Below are positions 44,062 to 51,927 of a DNA stretch of 64,000 nt, one piece after another (positions within the stretch are counted from its first letter, which is position 1; each line of letters opens with the position of its first letter). Source of the DNA: Halogranum amylolyticum (GTDB lineage Archaea > Halobacteriota > Halobacteria > Halobacteriales > Haloferacaceae); assembly GCF_900110465.1 (NCBI RefSeq), contig NZ_FODV01000006.1:124001-188000 (forward strand). The letters are read 5' to 3'. The notes under the pieces are model-generated. The model searched no databases. It saw only the letters and a program-made list of their open reading frames with translations, and was not told the DNA's origin. A program made the translations under genes and the position numbers.

Positions 44062-44762
44062 GCCGACAGATACCTCCGGAGGCGCTCGTCGTCGGCGCTC
44101 ACGTCCGCGGTCGACCCCGAGTCGACGACCTGGCCGTGGTCGACGACGAAGAAGCGGTCGGCGAGATCGAGCGCGAGCGGGAGGTTCTGCTCGACGAGCA
44201 GCAGCGTCGTCTCCTCGGCGGCGGCGGTGAGCGCGTCGGCGACGGCGTCGACGACGAGCGGCGCGAGTCCCTCCGACGGCTCGTCGACGAGCAGGAGGTC
44301 GTTCTCCCCGACCAGACCGCGTGCGATGGCGAGCATCTGCTGTTGGCCGCCCGAGAGGTTTCCTGCATCGCGCGACCGGTGTTCGCGGAGGTCCGGGAAC
44401 GTCTCGAAGGCGAGGTCGACCCCCGCGTCGACGTCCGACCCCGAGGGGACGGCGACCCGGACGTTCTCCTCGACGGTGAGCTGCGAGAAGATCCGTCGGT
44501 CCTCGGGGATCCAGCCGACGCCGCGGTCGGCGACGTCGTGAGTGCCGAGGCCAGTGATGTCCTCGCCGCGGTAGCGGACCGTCCCCTCGCGGGCGACGGT
44601 GAGTTGGAGGATCGTCCGGAGAGTAGTGGTCTTACCGACGCCGTTGCGGCCGACGAGAGCGACGACTTCACCCTCCTCGACGTCGAGGGTGACGCCCTCG
44701 AGGATGTGGCTGTCGCCGTAGTAGCTGTGGACGTCGTCGAGTTCCAACAGCGGTCGGCTCAC
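44058..44762 (-). CDS. livF: Branched-chain/aromatic acid ABC ATPase LivF
   Basis: A 234-residue ATPase with Walker A GRNGVGKTTT, signature LSGGQQQMLAIARGL and Walker B LLLVDEPSEGLAP, and the LivF-type VGWIPEDRRIFSQLTVEEN. GTG 44762 is the start, overlapping the livG stop (GTGA). It works as a dimer partner of LivG under the permeases. Confidence 0.93.
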   Translation of the reverse strand: MSRPLLELDDVHSYYGDSHILEGVTLDVEEGEVVALVGRNGVGKTTTLRTILQLTVAREGTVRYRGEDITGLGTHDVADRGVGWIPEDRRIFSQLTVEENVRVAVPSGSDVDAGVDLAFETFPDLREHRSRDAGNLSGGQQQMLAIARGLVGENDLLLVDEPSEGLAPLVVDAVADALTAAAEETTLLLVEQNLPLALDLADRFFVVDHGQVVDSGSTADVSADDERLRRYLSA

Positions 44763-45583
44763 GCGCTTCCCTCCCGTGGCGAGTCGCCGGCGTTCTCGGA
44801 GTCGACAGTGTCGGGCGACCCCGCACCGCTCGGGTCGTAGCCGCCGAGGTACGCCTCCTGAACAGTCTCGTCCGCGCGGACGGCCGCGGGGTCGCCGTCG
44901 GCGATGACCGACCCCCGGTTCAGGACGACCACGCGCTCGGAGACGTTCATCACGATGTCCATGTTGTGTTCGACGAGCAGGACGGCGTGGTCGGTGGCGA
45001 CGTCCTCGATGAGGTCGATGATGTCGCCGACGCTCTCCGAGGAGACGCCCGCGTTCGGTTCGTCCAGAAGGAGGACGTCCGGGTCGCCGGCGAGCGCGAT
45101 GCCGACCTCCAGTTGGCGTTTCGCGCCGTGCGAGAGCGCCGAGGCCGGTCGGTCGGCGTCGGCGGCGAGACCGACGCGGTCGAGGATGCGGCGGGCCTCC
45201 TCGCGGTACTCGCCGAACGTCTCCGCGTTGCGCCAGAAGTTCGTGGCGTCGCTTCCGGCCGCTTGAGCGGCGATGCGGACGTTCTCGAAGACGGTACTCG
45301 TCGGGAAGACGTTCGTCACCTGGTAGGAGCGGTGGATGCCGAGCCGGGCCGTCTCGTGGGGGGCCGCGTCGGTGACGTCCGTCCGCGACCCGTCGGGACC
45401 GACTTCGACGGTTCCGGCCGTCGGCTCCAGCACCCCGGTGAGGAGGTCGAAGAACGTCGTCTTCCCCGCGCCGTTGGGGCCGATGAGCGAGCACAGTTCG
45501 CCGGAGCCGAGTTCGAAGTCGACGTCGTCGACGGCCGTGAGTCCCCCGAACTCCTTCGTCAACCCCCGTGTACGAAGCACCAT
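44759..45583 (-). CDS. livG: Branched-chain/aromatic acid ABC ATPase LivG
   Basis: A 274-residue ATPase starting VLRTRGLTKEFGGLTAVDDVDFELGSGELCSLIGPNGAGKTTFFDLLTG, the LivG pattern, with LSHGAKRQLEVGIALAGDPDVLLLDEPNAGVSSESV and LLVEHNMDIVM. The LSHGAKR variant of the signature is usual for LivG. It lies 6 bp after livK and is the first ATPase of the operon. Confidence 0.93.
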   Translation of the reverse strand: MVLRTRGLTKEFGGLTAVDDVDFELGSGELCSLIGPNGAGKTTFFDLLTGVLEPTAGTVEVGPDGSRTDVTDAAPHETARLGIHRSYQVTNVFPTSTVFENVRIAAQAAGSDATNFWRNAETFGEYREEARRILDRVGLAADADRPASALSHGAKRQLEVGIALAGDPDVLLLDEPNAGVSSESVGDIIDLIEDVATDHAVLLVEHNMDIVMNVSERVVVLNRGSVIADGDPAAVRADETVQEAYLGGYDPSGAGSPDTVDSENAGDSPREGSA

Positions 45584-45589
45584 GCTGGC

Positions 45590-47008
45590 TCAGAGGTTAC
45601 AGCCCATCTCCTCGGAGTCCGCGGGGATGGTGGTCTGGTCCGCGCCGATGCGGGCGACGGGGTCGCTCGGCATGACGGCGGCCCCCCACTGGTCGGCCCA
45701 CTCGTCGGTCGTCGGGACAGGGTTCGCGACGGTCATCGCCGACCGCGCCTGGTTGTTGTACTTCTGGAACACGTAGGCGTCTTTCCCCTTCGGCGTGTCC
45801 GCGACGGTCATCCCCTTCAGCGCCCCGGCGATGTCGGCCCCTTCCGTCGACCCCGACTGCTGGACCGCCTGCACGATGGCGGAGGCGGCCGTGAACGTCC
45901 CCGAGGTGAAGAGGTCGGGGACCTTGCCGTAGGCGTTGGTGTAGCTGTCGACGAACGCGTCGTTGATCTCGTTGTCGTACTGGTTCCAGTGGTAGCGCGT
46001 CGTGAACGGACCGACCTTCGTCTCGGCGAGCTTCTCCTCCGTCAGCGGCTTGCCGAGCGCCTTCTGGAGCGTCTGGCCGACGACGCCGTTCGTGATCTCG
46101 GTGGCGAACCCGCCGAACACGCGGTAGTCGTAGTCGCCGTTGAGATACGAGGTGAACAGCTGCGGGAGCGTGGCGACGGTGAAGCCGCCGACGATACCCT
46201 CTGCACCCTCCGAGACGGCGTTGTCGAGCAGCCCCTCCCACTCGGAGTACCCCTGCGGGACGAACTTCTCGCCGACGATCTCGACGCCCTCGTTCTCGAG
46301 GACCGACCGGTAGTTGTTGACGACTGCCCGTCCGAAACTGTAGTCCGCGCCGAACAGGTAGACTGTACTCACGTCGGTCTCCTGAGCCACGTACTTGCCG
46401 CCGGAGCGGGCGTCCATCGCCGTGTTCTCGCTCGCACGGAAGACGAGGTCGCCGCAGGTCTCGCTCGAGGCGGTGAGATCCGCCGAGGCGGCCGGGCCGA
46501 CCATCATCGGCACCTGCGCCTGCTTGACGACCGTCTTGACGACCGTCCCCGCCGCACCGGAGGAGGCACAGCCGAACAGCATGTCGACCTCCTCGTTCTG
46601 GACCAGGTCCGTCGCCAACTGCTGGGCGGTGTCCTGGCTGAACGTCGTGTCCCGCACGTGCAGTTCGTAGGTGACGTCGCCGACGTCGACCGACTTCGTC
46701 CCGGTCGACGCCTCGGGGATCGGCTCCGTGTCGGCCTTGTAGGCGAGCCCCGAGTAGAACCCCCACAGCGCCTGCTGGCCGTAGTACTTCAGGTCGCCGG
46801 AGATGGGCTGAAGGACGCCGATCTTCACCGTACCCGATGCGCTGCCGCTCGTACCGCTGGTCGTTCCTGTCATCTCGCCACCGTCTCCGTCGGTTCCGTC
46901 TCCCGTCGATCCACCGTCTCCGTCGCCCGTGCAACCCGCGAGGCCGGCGACGCCCGCCGCACCGGCGACGCGGAGCGCGTCCCGTCGCGTGAGTCGGTCG
47001 TGTGTCAT
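45590..47008 (-). CDS. livK: ABC substrate-binding lipoprotein, LivK type
   Basis: A 472-residue binding protein of the Leu/Ile/Val-binding family. The N terminus has a Tat signal TRRDALRVAGAAGVAGLAGC with lipobox cysteine, then a Gly/Thr/Asp-rich spacer. The periplasmic-binding core begins TVKIGVLQPISGDLKYYGQQALWG. Family members bind branched-chain amino acids, amides, urea or aromatic acids; neighbours (CoA ligase, thioesterase) favour an organic acid, by inference. The ATG at 47008 is chosen so that the twin-arginine signal is near the N terminus. A palindromic operator candidate lies 41 bp upstream. Confidence 0.88.
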   Translation of the reverse strand: MTHDRLTRRDALRVAGAAGVAGLAGCTGDGDGGSTGDGTDGDGGEMTGTTSGTSGSASGTVKIGVLQPISGDLKYYGQQALWGFYSGLAYKADTEPIPEASTGTKSVDVGDVTYELHVRDTTFSQDTAQQLATDLVQNEEVDMLFGCASSGAAGTVVKTVVKQAQVPMMVGPAASADLTASSETCGDLVFRASENTAMDARSGGKYVAQETDVSTVYLFGADYSFGRAVVNNYRSVLENEGVEIVGEKFVPQGYSEWEGLLDNAVSEGAEGIVGGFTVATLPQLFTSYLNGDYDYRVFGGFATEITNGVVGQTLQKALGKPLTEEKLAETKVGPFTTRYHWNQYDNEINDAFVDSYTNAYGKVPDLFTSGTFTAASAIVQAVQQSGSTEGADIAGALKGMTVADTPKGKDAYVFQKYNNQARSAMTVANPVPTTDEWADQWGAAVMPSDPVARIGADQTTIPADSEEMGCNL

Positions 47009-47048
47009 ACTGTCTCGTACTCCCGCGAAGAACGGCAAGTATTTCTGG

Positions 47049-47062
47049 GTTAACATGTTAAC
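47049..47062. promoter_or_regulatory. Perfect 14-bp palindrome upstream of livK (operator candidate)
   Basis: GTTAACATGTTAAC is fully self-complementary. It lies 41-54 bp before the livK ATG, directly upstream of a TATA-like GAAATACTT. A copy matching 12 of 14 bases sits at 50954-50967 before the hydrolase-ligase genes at nearly the same distance from the start codon. Confidence 0.65.
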
Positions 47063-47116
47063 GCGTCGTTCGAGTCACCTCGCACGACGGTCGAGAGCGG
47101 ACGTCGGGTAGGACGG

Positions 47117-47818
47117 TCAGTCGAGTTCCTCGATCGCCTCGACGACGCGTTCGATCATCTTCCGTTGCCCGCGCCGGAGGTTCTTCGAGACGGCGGGTTT
47201 CGAGACGTCGAACTCGTCGGCGAGCGTGCCGAGCGTCGCCGAGCGTGGACTCTGGAAGTAGCCGCCCTGGACGGCGGTCTCGAGCGTCTGCCGTTCGACG
47301 TCCGAGAGGTCGCGACAGCCCTCGATGAGCGTCATCGCCGCCCCGACGTTCTGGACGAACCCCTGCAGTTCGGGGAGGTCGGGTTCGCGGCGGGCGACCA
47401 CGGTGACCTCGTTGCTCCGGTCGAGTCGACTGAGCGCCGCGTCGGCCTCGCCGGAGTCGTCGAAGCCGACGTGCCATAGTTCGCTGCCGTCTTCGACGTA
47501 CGAGGGACCGGTGAGGTAGCCGTCGTTGTCGCGGATGGTCGCCATCGCGTCGGTCTGGCCGACGCTCGTCCGGATGTGGGCGACGTTGTCGCGCCGTGAG
47601 AGGAGGTCGTAGTCCGCGAGGCCGTCGTGGCCACGGAGGACGTCGAGGCCGTCGTCGAGCGCTCCGCGGTCGACCGCCTCGACGACCATCCGCGAGTCCG
47701 TCTGCCGTCTGGCGGTGTCGAACTCCCAGTGGACCGCCGAGAACGCGAGGTCACACTCGTCGGTGGCGGCGACGAACGGACAGTCGTACTGCTCGATGTC
47801 CAGCGTGAGGTCGATCAT
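47117..47818 (-). CDS. Bacterio-opsin-activator-type HTH transcription regulator
   Basis: A 233-residue regulator with an N-terminal sensor-like domain (about 1-165) and a C-terminal HTH_10 domain: DVERQTLETAVQGGYFQSPRSATLGTLADEFDVSKPAVSKNLRRGQRKMIERVVE. Such proteins activate or repress nearby genes in haloarchaea. ATG 47818 is chosen; the longer version adds only six residues. Its position between the liv genes and the ligase-hydrolase genes makes it a candidate for controlling both, perhaps through the shared palindrome. Confidence 0.87.
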   Translation of the reverse strand: MIDLTLDIEQYDCPFVAATDECDLAFSAVHWEFDTARRQTDSRMVVEAVDRGALDDGLDVLRGHDGLADYDLLSRRDNVAHIRTSVGQTDAMATIRDNDGYLTGPSYVEDGSELWHVGFDDSGEADAALSRLDRSNEVTVVARREPDLPELQGFVQNVGAAMTLIEGCRDLSDVERQTLETAVQGGYFQSPRSATLGTLADEFDVSKPAVSKNLRRGQRKMIERVVEAIEELD

Positions 47819-47959
47819 GGCCCTGGGTAGCGTCACCTAGAGATGACGGGTGGAAAACAAAACTGTTTGCCATGATAGTTAGCGATCGGGCGGCGTTCGT
47901 GGCCGCCGAGACGAGGTTGGTGGTGGCGAGACGCGATCGGTTGCCGTGACGAGACGGAG

Positions 47960-48457
47960 TCAGTCGTCGGTCGTCGATCCGTCGTCGGGTGTCGACCTCT
48001 GGCCGACGTCGACGTCGTTCGCACCACCGACGAGGGCGTCGACGTATCGACCGACCGGTCTGTCGAACCGCCACCGTCGGTCCGTGACCTCCTCGAGCGG
48101 GACCCACGTCGGGTCGCCCTCCCACGACGGATCGGCCAGCGGGGACTTTCGCGTCGGTGACGCGGCGTAGAGCCGTTCGACGCCACCGTAGACGTTGATC
48201 CGCTCGTCGACGCAGTCTCGGAGCTCGACGTCGACGCCGGTCTCCTCGCTCGCCTCTCGACGGGCCGCCTCGGCGAACGTCTCGCCCGACTCGAGCGCGC
48301 CGAGGGGGAGCATCAGATAGTCGCCGGTGTCGATGGCGAGGAGTCGCCCCTCGTAGGTCGCGAGGACGCCCGCGGTAGCACGCGGCCAGAGCAGTCGACT
48401 GAACAGTGACGTGAAGGGAAGCATCCCCCTCCAGAGATACCACGACCGAAACCCCAT
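47960..48457 (-). CDS. Nudix hydrolase
   Basis: A 165-residue protein with a Nudix box of the form GALESGETFAEA..REASEETG (about residues 53-74), which binds the metal and hydrolyses a nucleoside diphosphate linked to another group. The N terminus (MGFRSWYLWRGMLPF) is unusually hydrophobic for the family. The C terminus ends in a charged low-complexity tail. It lies 52 bp after the CoA ligase; its substrate is unknown. Confidence 0.88.
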   Translation of the reverse strand: MGFRSWYLWRGMLPFTSLFSRLLWPRATAGVLATYEGRLLAIDTGDYLMLPLGALESGETFAEAARREASEETGVDVELRDCVDERINVYGGVERLYAASPTRKSPLADPSWEGDPTWVPLEEVTDRRWRFDRPVGRYVDALVGGANDVDVGQRSTPDDGSTTDD

Positions 48458-48509
48458 ACTGCTCCTGTGGTCGTGGCGACTGCAAAGGGTTGTCGGCCTC
48501 GGTCGCGAG

Positions 48510-50123
48510 TCAGGACTCGCCGAACCGCTCTTCGACGGCCTGTCGGTCGATCTTCGACGGTCCGCTCGTCGGCATCTCGTCGACGAACGCGAGATGCTTC
48601 GGCAGTTTGAACCGGGCGACTTTCCCGTCGAGGAACTCGCGGAGCTCCTCGAGCGTCAGGCCCTCGTCGCCCTCGACGACCGCCTTGCCGACCTGCCCCC
48701 ACTGCTCGTCGGGGACGCCGAGGACGACCACCTCCTCGACTTTCGGATGGGTGGAGACGACGCTCTCTATCTCGGGAGGATAGACGTTCTCGCCGCCGCT
48801 GACGTACATGTTCTTCGTGCGGCCGACGACGTGGTAGTAGCCGTCGGCGTCGACGCGGGCGAGGTCGCCCGTCGACACCCAGCCGTCGCCGAACGTCTCG
48901 GCGGACTCGGTGGGGGCCTGCCAGTAGCCGTCGGCGGCGTGGAGACCCGCGAGTTCGAGTTCGCCGACTTCGCCCCGCGGGACGGGACCGTCGTCGTCGA
49001 CGACGCGGGCGTCGACGTGCATCGCCGGGACGCCGACGCTCTCGGACTTCTTGTGGGACCACCCGTCGGGCATCGCGAAGTTGTTCGGGCCGCACTCGGT
49101 GAGCCCGTACCCCTGCGAGAGGTCGACGTCGCGGTCCCACCACGCCTCCATCACCGACTCGCGGCAGGGGCCGCCGCCGCTCTTGACGAACCGCAGCGAC
49201 GAGAGGTCCGTCTCGCCCCAGTCGTCGTGGCGACACATCGTCCGCAGGACGGCGGGGACGGCGACGAGCACCGAGGCGTCGTGTTCGGGGATCGACCGAA
49301 GCACCGTCTCCGGGTCGAACTCGCGGGCGATGACGACCGTCCCGCCGAGGTGGAACAGCGGCACCGTCAGCACGTTCCAGCCGCCGGTGTGGAACATCGG
49401 GAACACCATCGGCGTCGTGTCCTCGGGGCGGAGCCCCCACGCCGTGATGGTGTTGAAGGAGTTCCAGACGACGCTGCGGTGGGAGACGACCGTCTCCTTC
49501 GGCACGCCGGTCGATCCGCCGGTGTGGAGAAACAGCTGTGGATCCGACAGCGAGACGTCGGCGAAGTCGACGGGGGAGTCGTCCGCGGGGAGTCGCTCGC
49601 CGTAGCGCGGCCAGTCGACCGTCAGAGCGGAGGAGCCGGAACCCTCGGCGTCGGCGACGACGAGCATCTCGGGAGCGACCGTGCAGTCGTCGTGTCCGAG
49701 CACGTCACGGGCGAGGTCGGCGAAAGGAGCCTCCACGAGGAGGAGTTCGGGGTCGACGGTCGACAGCATCGCGGCGAGTTCGGGCGGGGCGAGTCGATGC
49801 GAGAGGGGTGCGAGCACGCCGCCCGTCTTCCCCGTCGCGAAGAAGCAGTCGACGAGTTCGGGGCGGTTCCGCGAGAGCGTCGCCACTCGACCGCCGTCGG
49901 CGACGCCGTACTCGCGGAGCAGTCGAGCGGTGCGGTTCGCATGAGCGTCGAGTTCGCGGTAGGTGAACGCGCGGTCGGTCGTCGCGTCGACGAGGCCGAC
50001 TTTCTCGGGCGAGAGGCGAGCACGGCGTTCGCTCCACGCGCCGACCCAGTCGAACGGGACGTCGTCGGGACACGGCGTCGGGCCGTCGGCGACGCCACCG
50101 TCGTCGGGGTCGTCAGCGCCCAT
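48510..50123 (-). CDS. AMP-forming acyl-CoA ligase (fatty or aromatic acid type)
   Basis: A 537-residue ANL-superfamily enzyme that activates a carboxylic acid to its CoA ester. Motifs: LHTGGSTGVPKETVVSHRS (phosphate-binding), GYGLTECGPNNFAMPD, STGDLARVDADGYYHVVGRTKNMYVSGGENVYP and the C-terminal lysine in SGPSKIDRQAV. The acid specificity cannot be read from sequence; feruloyl-, long-chain- and cyclohexanecarboxyl-type ligases share these motifs. It overlaps the upstream hydrolase gene by 11 bp, so the two are coupled. Confidence 0.9.
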   Translation of the reverse strand: MGADDPDDGGVADGPTPCPDDVPFDWVGAWSERRARLSPEKVGLVDATTDRAFTYRELDAHANRTARLLREYGVADGGRVATLSRNRPELVDCFFATGKTGGVLAPLSHRLAPPELAAMLSTVDPELLLVEAPFADLARDVLGHDDCTVAPEMLVVADAEGSGSSALTVDWPRYGERLPADDSPVDFADVSLSDPQLFLHTGGSTGVPKETVVSHRSVVWNSFNTITAWGLRPEDTTPMVFPMFHTGGWNVLTVPLFHLGGTVVIAREFDPETVLRSIPEHDASVLVAVPAVLRTMCRHDDWGETDLSSLRFVKSGGGPCRESVMEAWWDRDVDLSQGYGLTECGPNNFAMPDGWSHKKSESVGVPAMHVDARVVDDDGPVPRGEVGELELAGLHAADGYWQAPTESAETFGDGWVSTGDLARVDADGYYHVVGRTKNMYVSGGENVYPPEIESVVSTHPKVEEVVVLGVPDEQWGQVGKAVVEGDEGLTLEELREFLDGKVARFKLPKHLAFVDEMPTSGPSKIDRQAVEERFGES

Positions 50124-50916
50124 CGACGAACTCCCGCAGGCGGTCGGTGACGTCGTCGGCCTGCTCGACGAAGAAGAGATGCGACCCCCCAGTGACGCGC
50201 TCGAACGTCGCGTTCGGGAGGCGCGCTGCCAGTCGCTCGCCGTTCTCGATCGGGAGCACGCGGTCGGCGGTGCCGTGCAGCACGAGCGTCGGCAGCGTCA
50301 GTTCGTCGAGACGGTCGGCGACGTCGAACGTCGCCACCGCCGTCGCCTGCGCGTCGCGGGCGGCCTCGTCGGCGTCGCTCTCCAGTCGCCACTCGACGAT
50401 GCGGTCGAGGAGGTCGTCGTTCGAGGCGACGAACTCCTCGGTCAGCGCCGGCTCCATCTTGTACCTGATCGCCTCGCGTTCGTCGAGGCCCTCGGGGACG
50501 TCGAACATCCGCGCCTGCGTCTCCGGCGGCGTCGGAACCGCGTCCTCGCCGCCGAAACTCGTACAGAACAGCGCGAGCGACGTCGCGCGGTCGTAGTCGA
50601 GTGCGTACTGCTGGGCGATCATCCCCCCCATACTCGCGCCGACGACGTGCGCCGACTCGACGCCCGCGTCGGCGAGGACGGCGTCGAGGTCCGCCGCCAT
50701 CGTCTCGATACTGTAGGGCCCCGGCGGCGCGTCGGAGTCACCCGTCCCGCGGTTGTCGACGACGATAGTGTCGTACGTCTCGCTCAACGGGTCGCGTTGC
50801 CAGCGCCACATCCAGCGGCCGTAGCCGAGCCCTTCGACGAAGACGACGGTCTCGGCGTCTGTCGGTCCCCTCCGCTCGTAGTACAGCGAGACGCCGTCGT
50901 TGGTCGCGTACTCCAT
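50113..50916 (-). CDS. Alpha/beta-fold hydrolase
   Basis: A 267-residue hydrolase with the nucleophile elbow VVGASMGGMIAQQYAL (Ser), the acid region VLHGTADRVLP (Asp) and histidine in GGSHLFFVEQ. The early stretch VFVEGLGYGRWMW gives the oxyanion hole. Members include 3-oxoadipate enol-lactonases and C-C hydrolases of aromatic degradation, compatible with the neighbouring CoA ligase, but this is inference. ATG 50916 is preferred over the in-frame GTG 9 bp upstream. Confidence 0.87.
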   Translation of the reverse strand: MEYATNDGVSLYYERRGPTDAETVVFVEGLGYGRWMWRWQRDPLSETYDTIVVDNRGTGDSDAPPGPYSIETMAADLDAVLADAGVESAHVVGASMGGMIAQQYALDYDRATSLALFCTSFGGEDAVPTPPETQARMFDVPEGLDEREAIRYKMEPALTEEFVASNDDLLDRIVEWRLESDADEAARDAQATAVATFDVADRLDELTLPTLVLHGTADRVLPIENGERLAARLPNATFERVTGGSHLFFVEQADDVTDRLREFVDGR

Positions 50917-50953
50917 GGTGGTCACTCACACAGGTAGGAGTATCAAGGGTCGA

Positions 50954-50967
50954 CTTCACATGTTAAC
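50954..50967. promoter_or_regulatory. Second copy of the livK palindrome (12 of 14 bases)
   Basis: CTTCACATGTTAAC differs from the livK palindrome in two bases of one arm. It lies 38-51 bp upstream of the hydrolase ATG, the spacing seen at livK, with a TTGATACT TATA-like box downstream. Confidence 0.6.
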
Positions 50968-51058
50968 CTCGGACGGTCGCGTCCGCTCGCGGGACGCCGA
51001 GTCGACGGCGGCCGAGAACGGCGCGGGAACGGTCGTCGCCGGAACGGTCGGCGTGGAG

Positions 51059-51343
51059 TCAGTCGACGAGCCGGGCCGACTTGTCGCGGCGGTCGGACGG
51101 CTCCGCGTGCATATCGACCGCTCGCCAGACGTTCGCTCGTACGCCGACGGGTTCCAGTTCGAGCGGGACGGTCGCACCGACTGGCAGGGCGGCGAGCGTC
51201 CGTTCGAGGTCCGACGACGCGTACTCGACGAGATATCTCGTCGAGTTCGTGTCGACGACCTCGACGGTCATCGTTCGGTGGTCGTTCATCTCTCGGGTGA
51301 TGCGGACCGTCTCCACATCCTCAGAGGCAGGGGTGTGAGCCAT
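51059..51343 (-). CDS. Conserved small haloarchaeal protein (hypothetical)
   Basis: A 94-residue soluble protein, MAHTPASEDVETVRITREMN followed by MTVEVVDTNSTRYLVEYASS and ATVPLELEPVGVRANVWRAV. It looks like one compact beta-rich domain of the kind seen in short haloarchaeal DUF proteins; no enzyme motif is visible. A TATA element (ATTAATAGTA on the minus strand, 51365-51374) is about 27 bp before the ATG, supporting a leaderless transcript and this start. Function unknown. Confidence 0.75.
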   Translation of the reverse strand: MAHTPASEDVETVRITREMNDHRTMTVEVVDTNSTRYLVEYASSDLERTLAALPVGATVPLELEPVGVRANVWRAVDMHAEPSDRRDKSARLVD

Positions 51344-51540
51344 GAGAGAACAGATAAGTTACATACTATTAATACTTGACATTTGTAACGTTTTGGGGAA
51401 AATGGTGCCGGTTCCTACCCCGGAGTGCGAAAACGACGTGTCAGATCTGAGGGCGTCTCCACCACGGTCGGTCGCGCTGCGACTCGTGGGCTCGAATCGA
51501 CTCGGAGAGACGTCTCACTGCTCACGTCGTTCGCAGGAGA

Positions 51541-51562
51541 AGTCCGCTCTCCCCGATTTGAA
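51541..51562. repeat. Extra copy 1 of the tRNA-Tyr 3' end (att-like)
   Basis: 22 bp identical to the 3' end of the tRNA-Tyr gene (core GTCCGCTCTCCCCGATTTGA). With the copy at 51690 and the tRNA itself it forms a series of three direct repeats about 135-150 bp apart. Such partial copies usually mark attachment sites of integrated elements. Confidence 0.8.
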
Positions 51563-51689
51563 TCCACTCGCTCCCGTTCGCTCACGGTGCTCGCTCACCT
51601 TCTGCTCGCTATTCGAATCGGGTCAAGTTCACACGGACGTTCGGCGTGGTTCACACGCTCAGCTCGTTCACGTTGCGCCGAGAGAATCG

Positions 51690-51712
51690 AGTCCGCTCTC
51701 CCCGATTTGAAC
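51690..51712. repeat. Extra copy 2 of the tRNA-Tyr 3' end (att-like)
   Basis: 23 bp identical to 51824-51846 in the tRNA gene, including the discriminator position and two bases beyond. The spacers between copies (127 and 111 bp) are too short for genes. The whole stretch 51344-51823 holds no convincing gene; short open frames across it merely read these repeats. Confidence 0.8.
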
Positions 51713-51825
51713 TCGCCGAGACGGTCGCTTCCTTCGATCGCGCTGCGTCTCGTCTGCTCAAAATCGAGGCGAGAAGTCCCTCACGTTCGACACCGCTCGC
51801 TGCGCTCACGGATGTTGAAGTTCAG

Positions 51826-51899
51826 TCCGCTCTCCCCGATTTGAACGGGGGACAAGCCGATCTACAGTCGGCTGCTCTGCCAGGCTGAGCTAAGAGCGG
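51826..51899 (-). tRNA. tRNA-Tyr (anticodon GUA)
   Basis: A complete cloverleaf of 73 bases plus discriminator A. Acceptor stem CCGCTCT/AGAGCGG (C1:G72, as in archaeal tRNA-Tyr), D arm GCTC-AGCCTGGCA-GAGC, anticodon arm GCCGA-CTGTAGA-TCGGC giving GUA, variable TTGTC, and T arm CCCCG-TTCAAAT-CGGGG. No intron and no encoded CCA. Its promoter must lie in or next to the stop of the methylase gene 28 bp upstream (TTCTTAAG near 51927-51934). Confidence 0.96.
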
Positions 51900-51927
51900 T
51901 CACTGAATACTACGGCCGGTCCAAAAC

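Noticed and set aside
51344..51823. Protein-coding frames of about 80-140 residues crossing the tRNA-derived repeats
   Set aside because: They read the same tRNA 3' segment several times, lack the third-position G/C bias and have Ser/Arg/Leu-rich composition; they are not genes.
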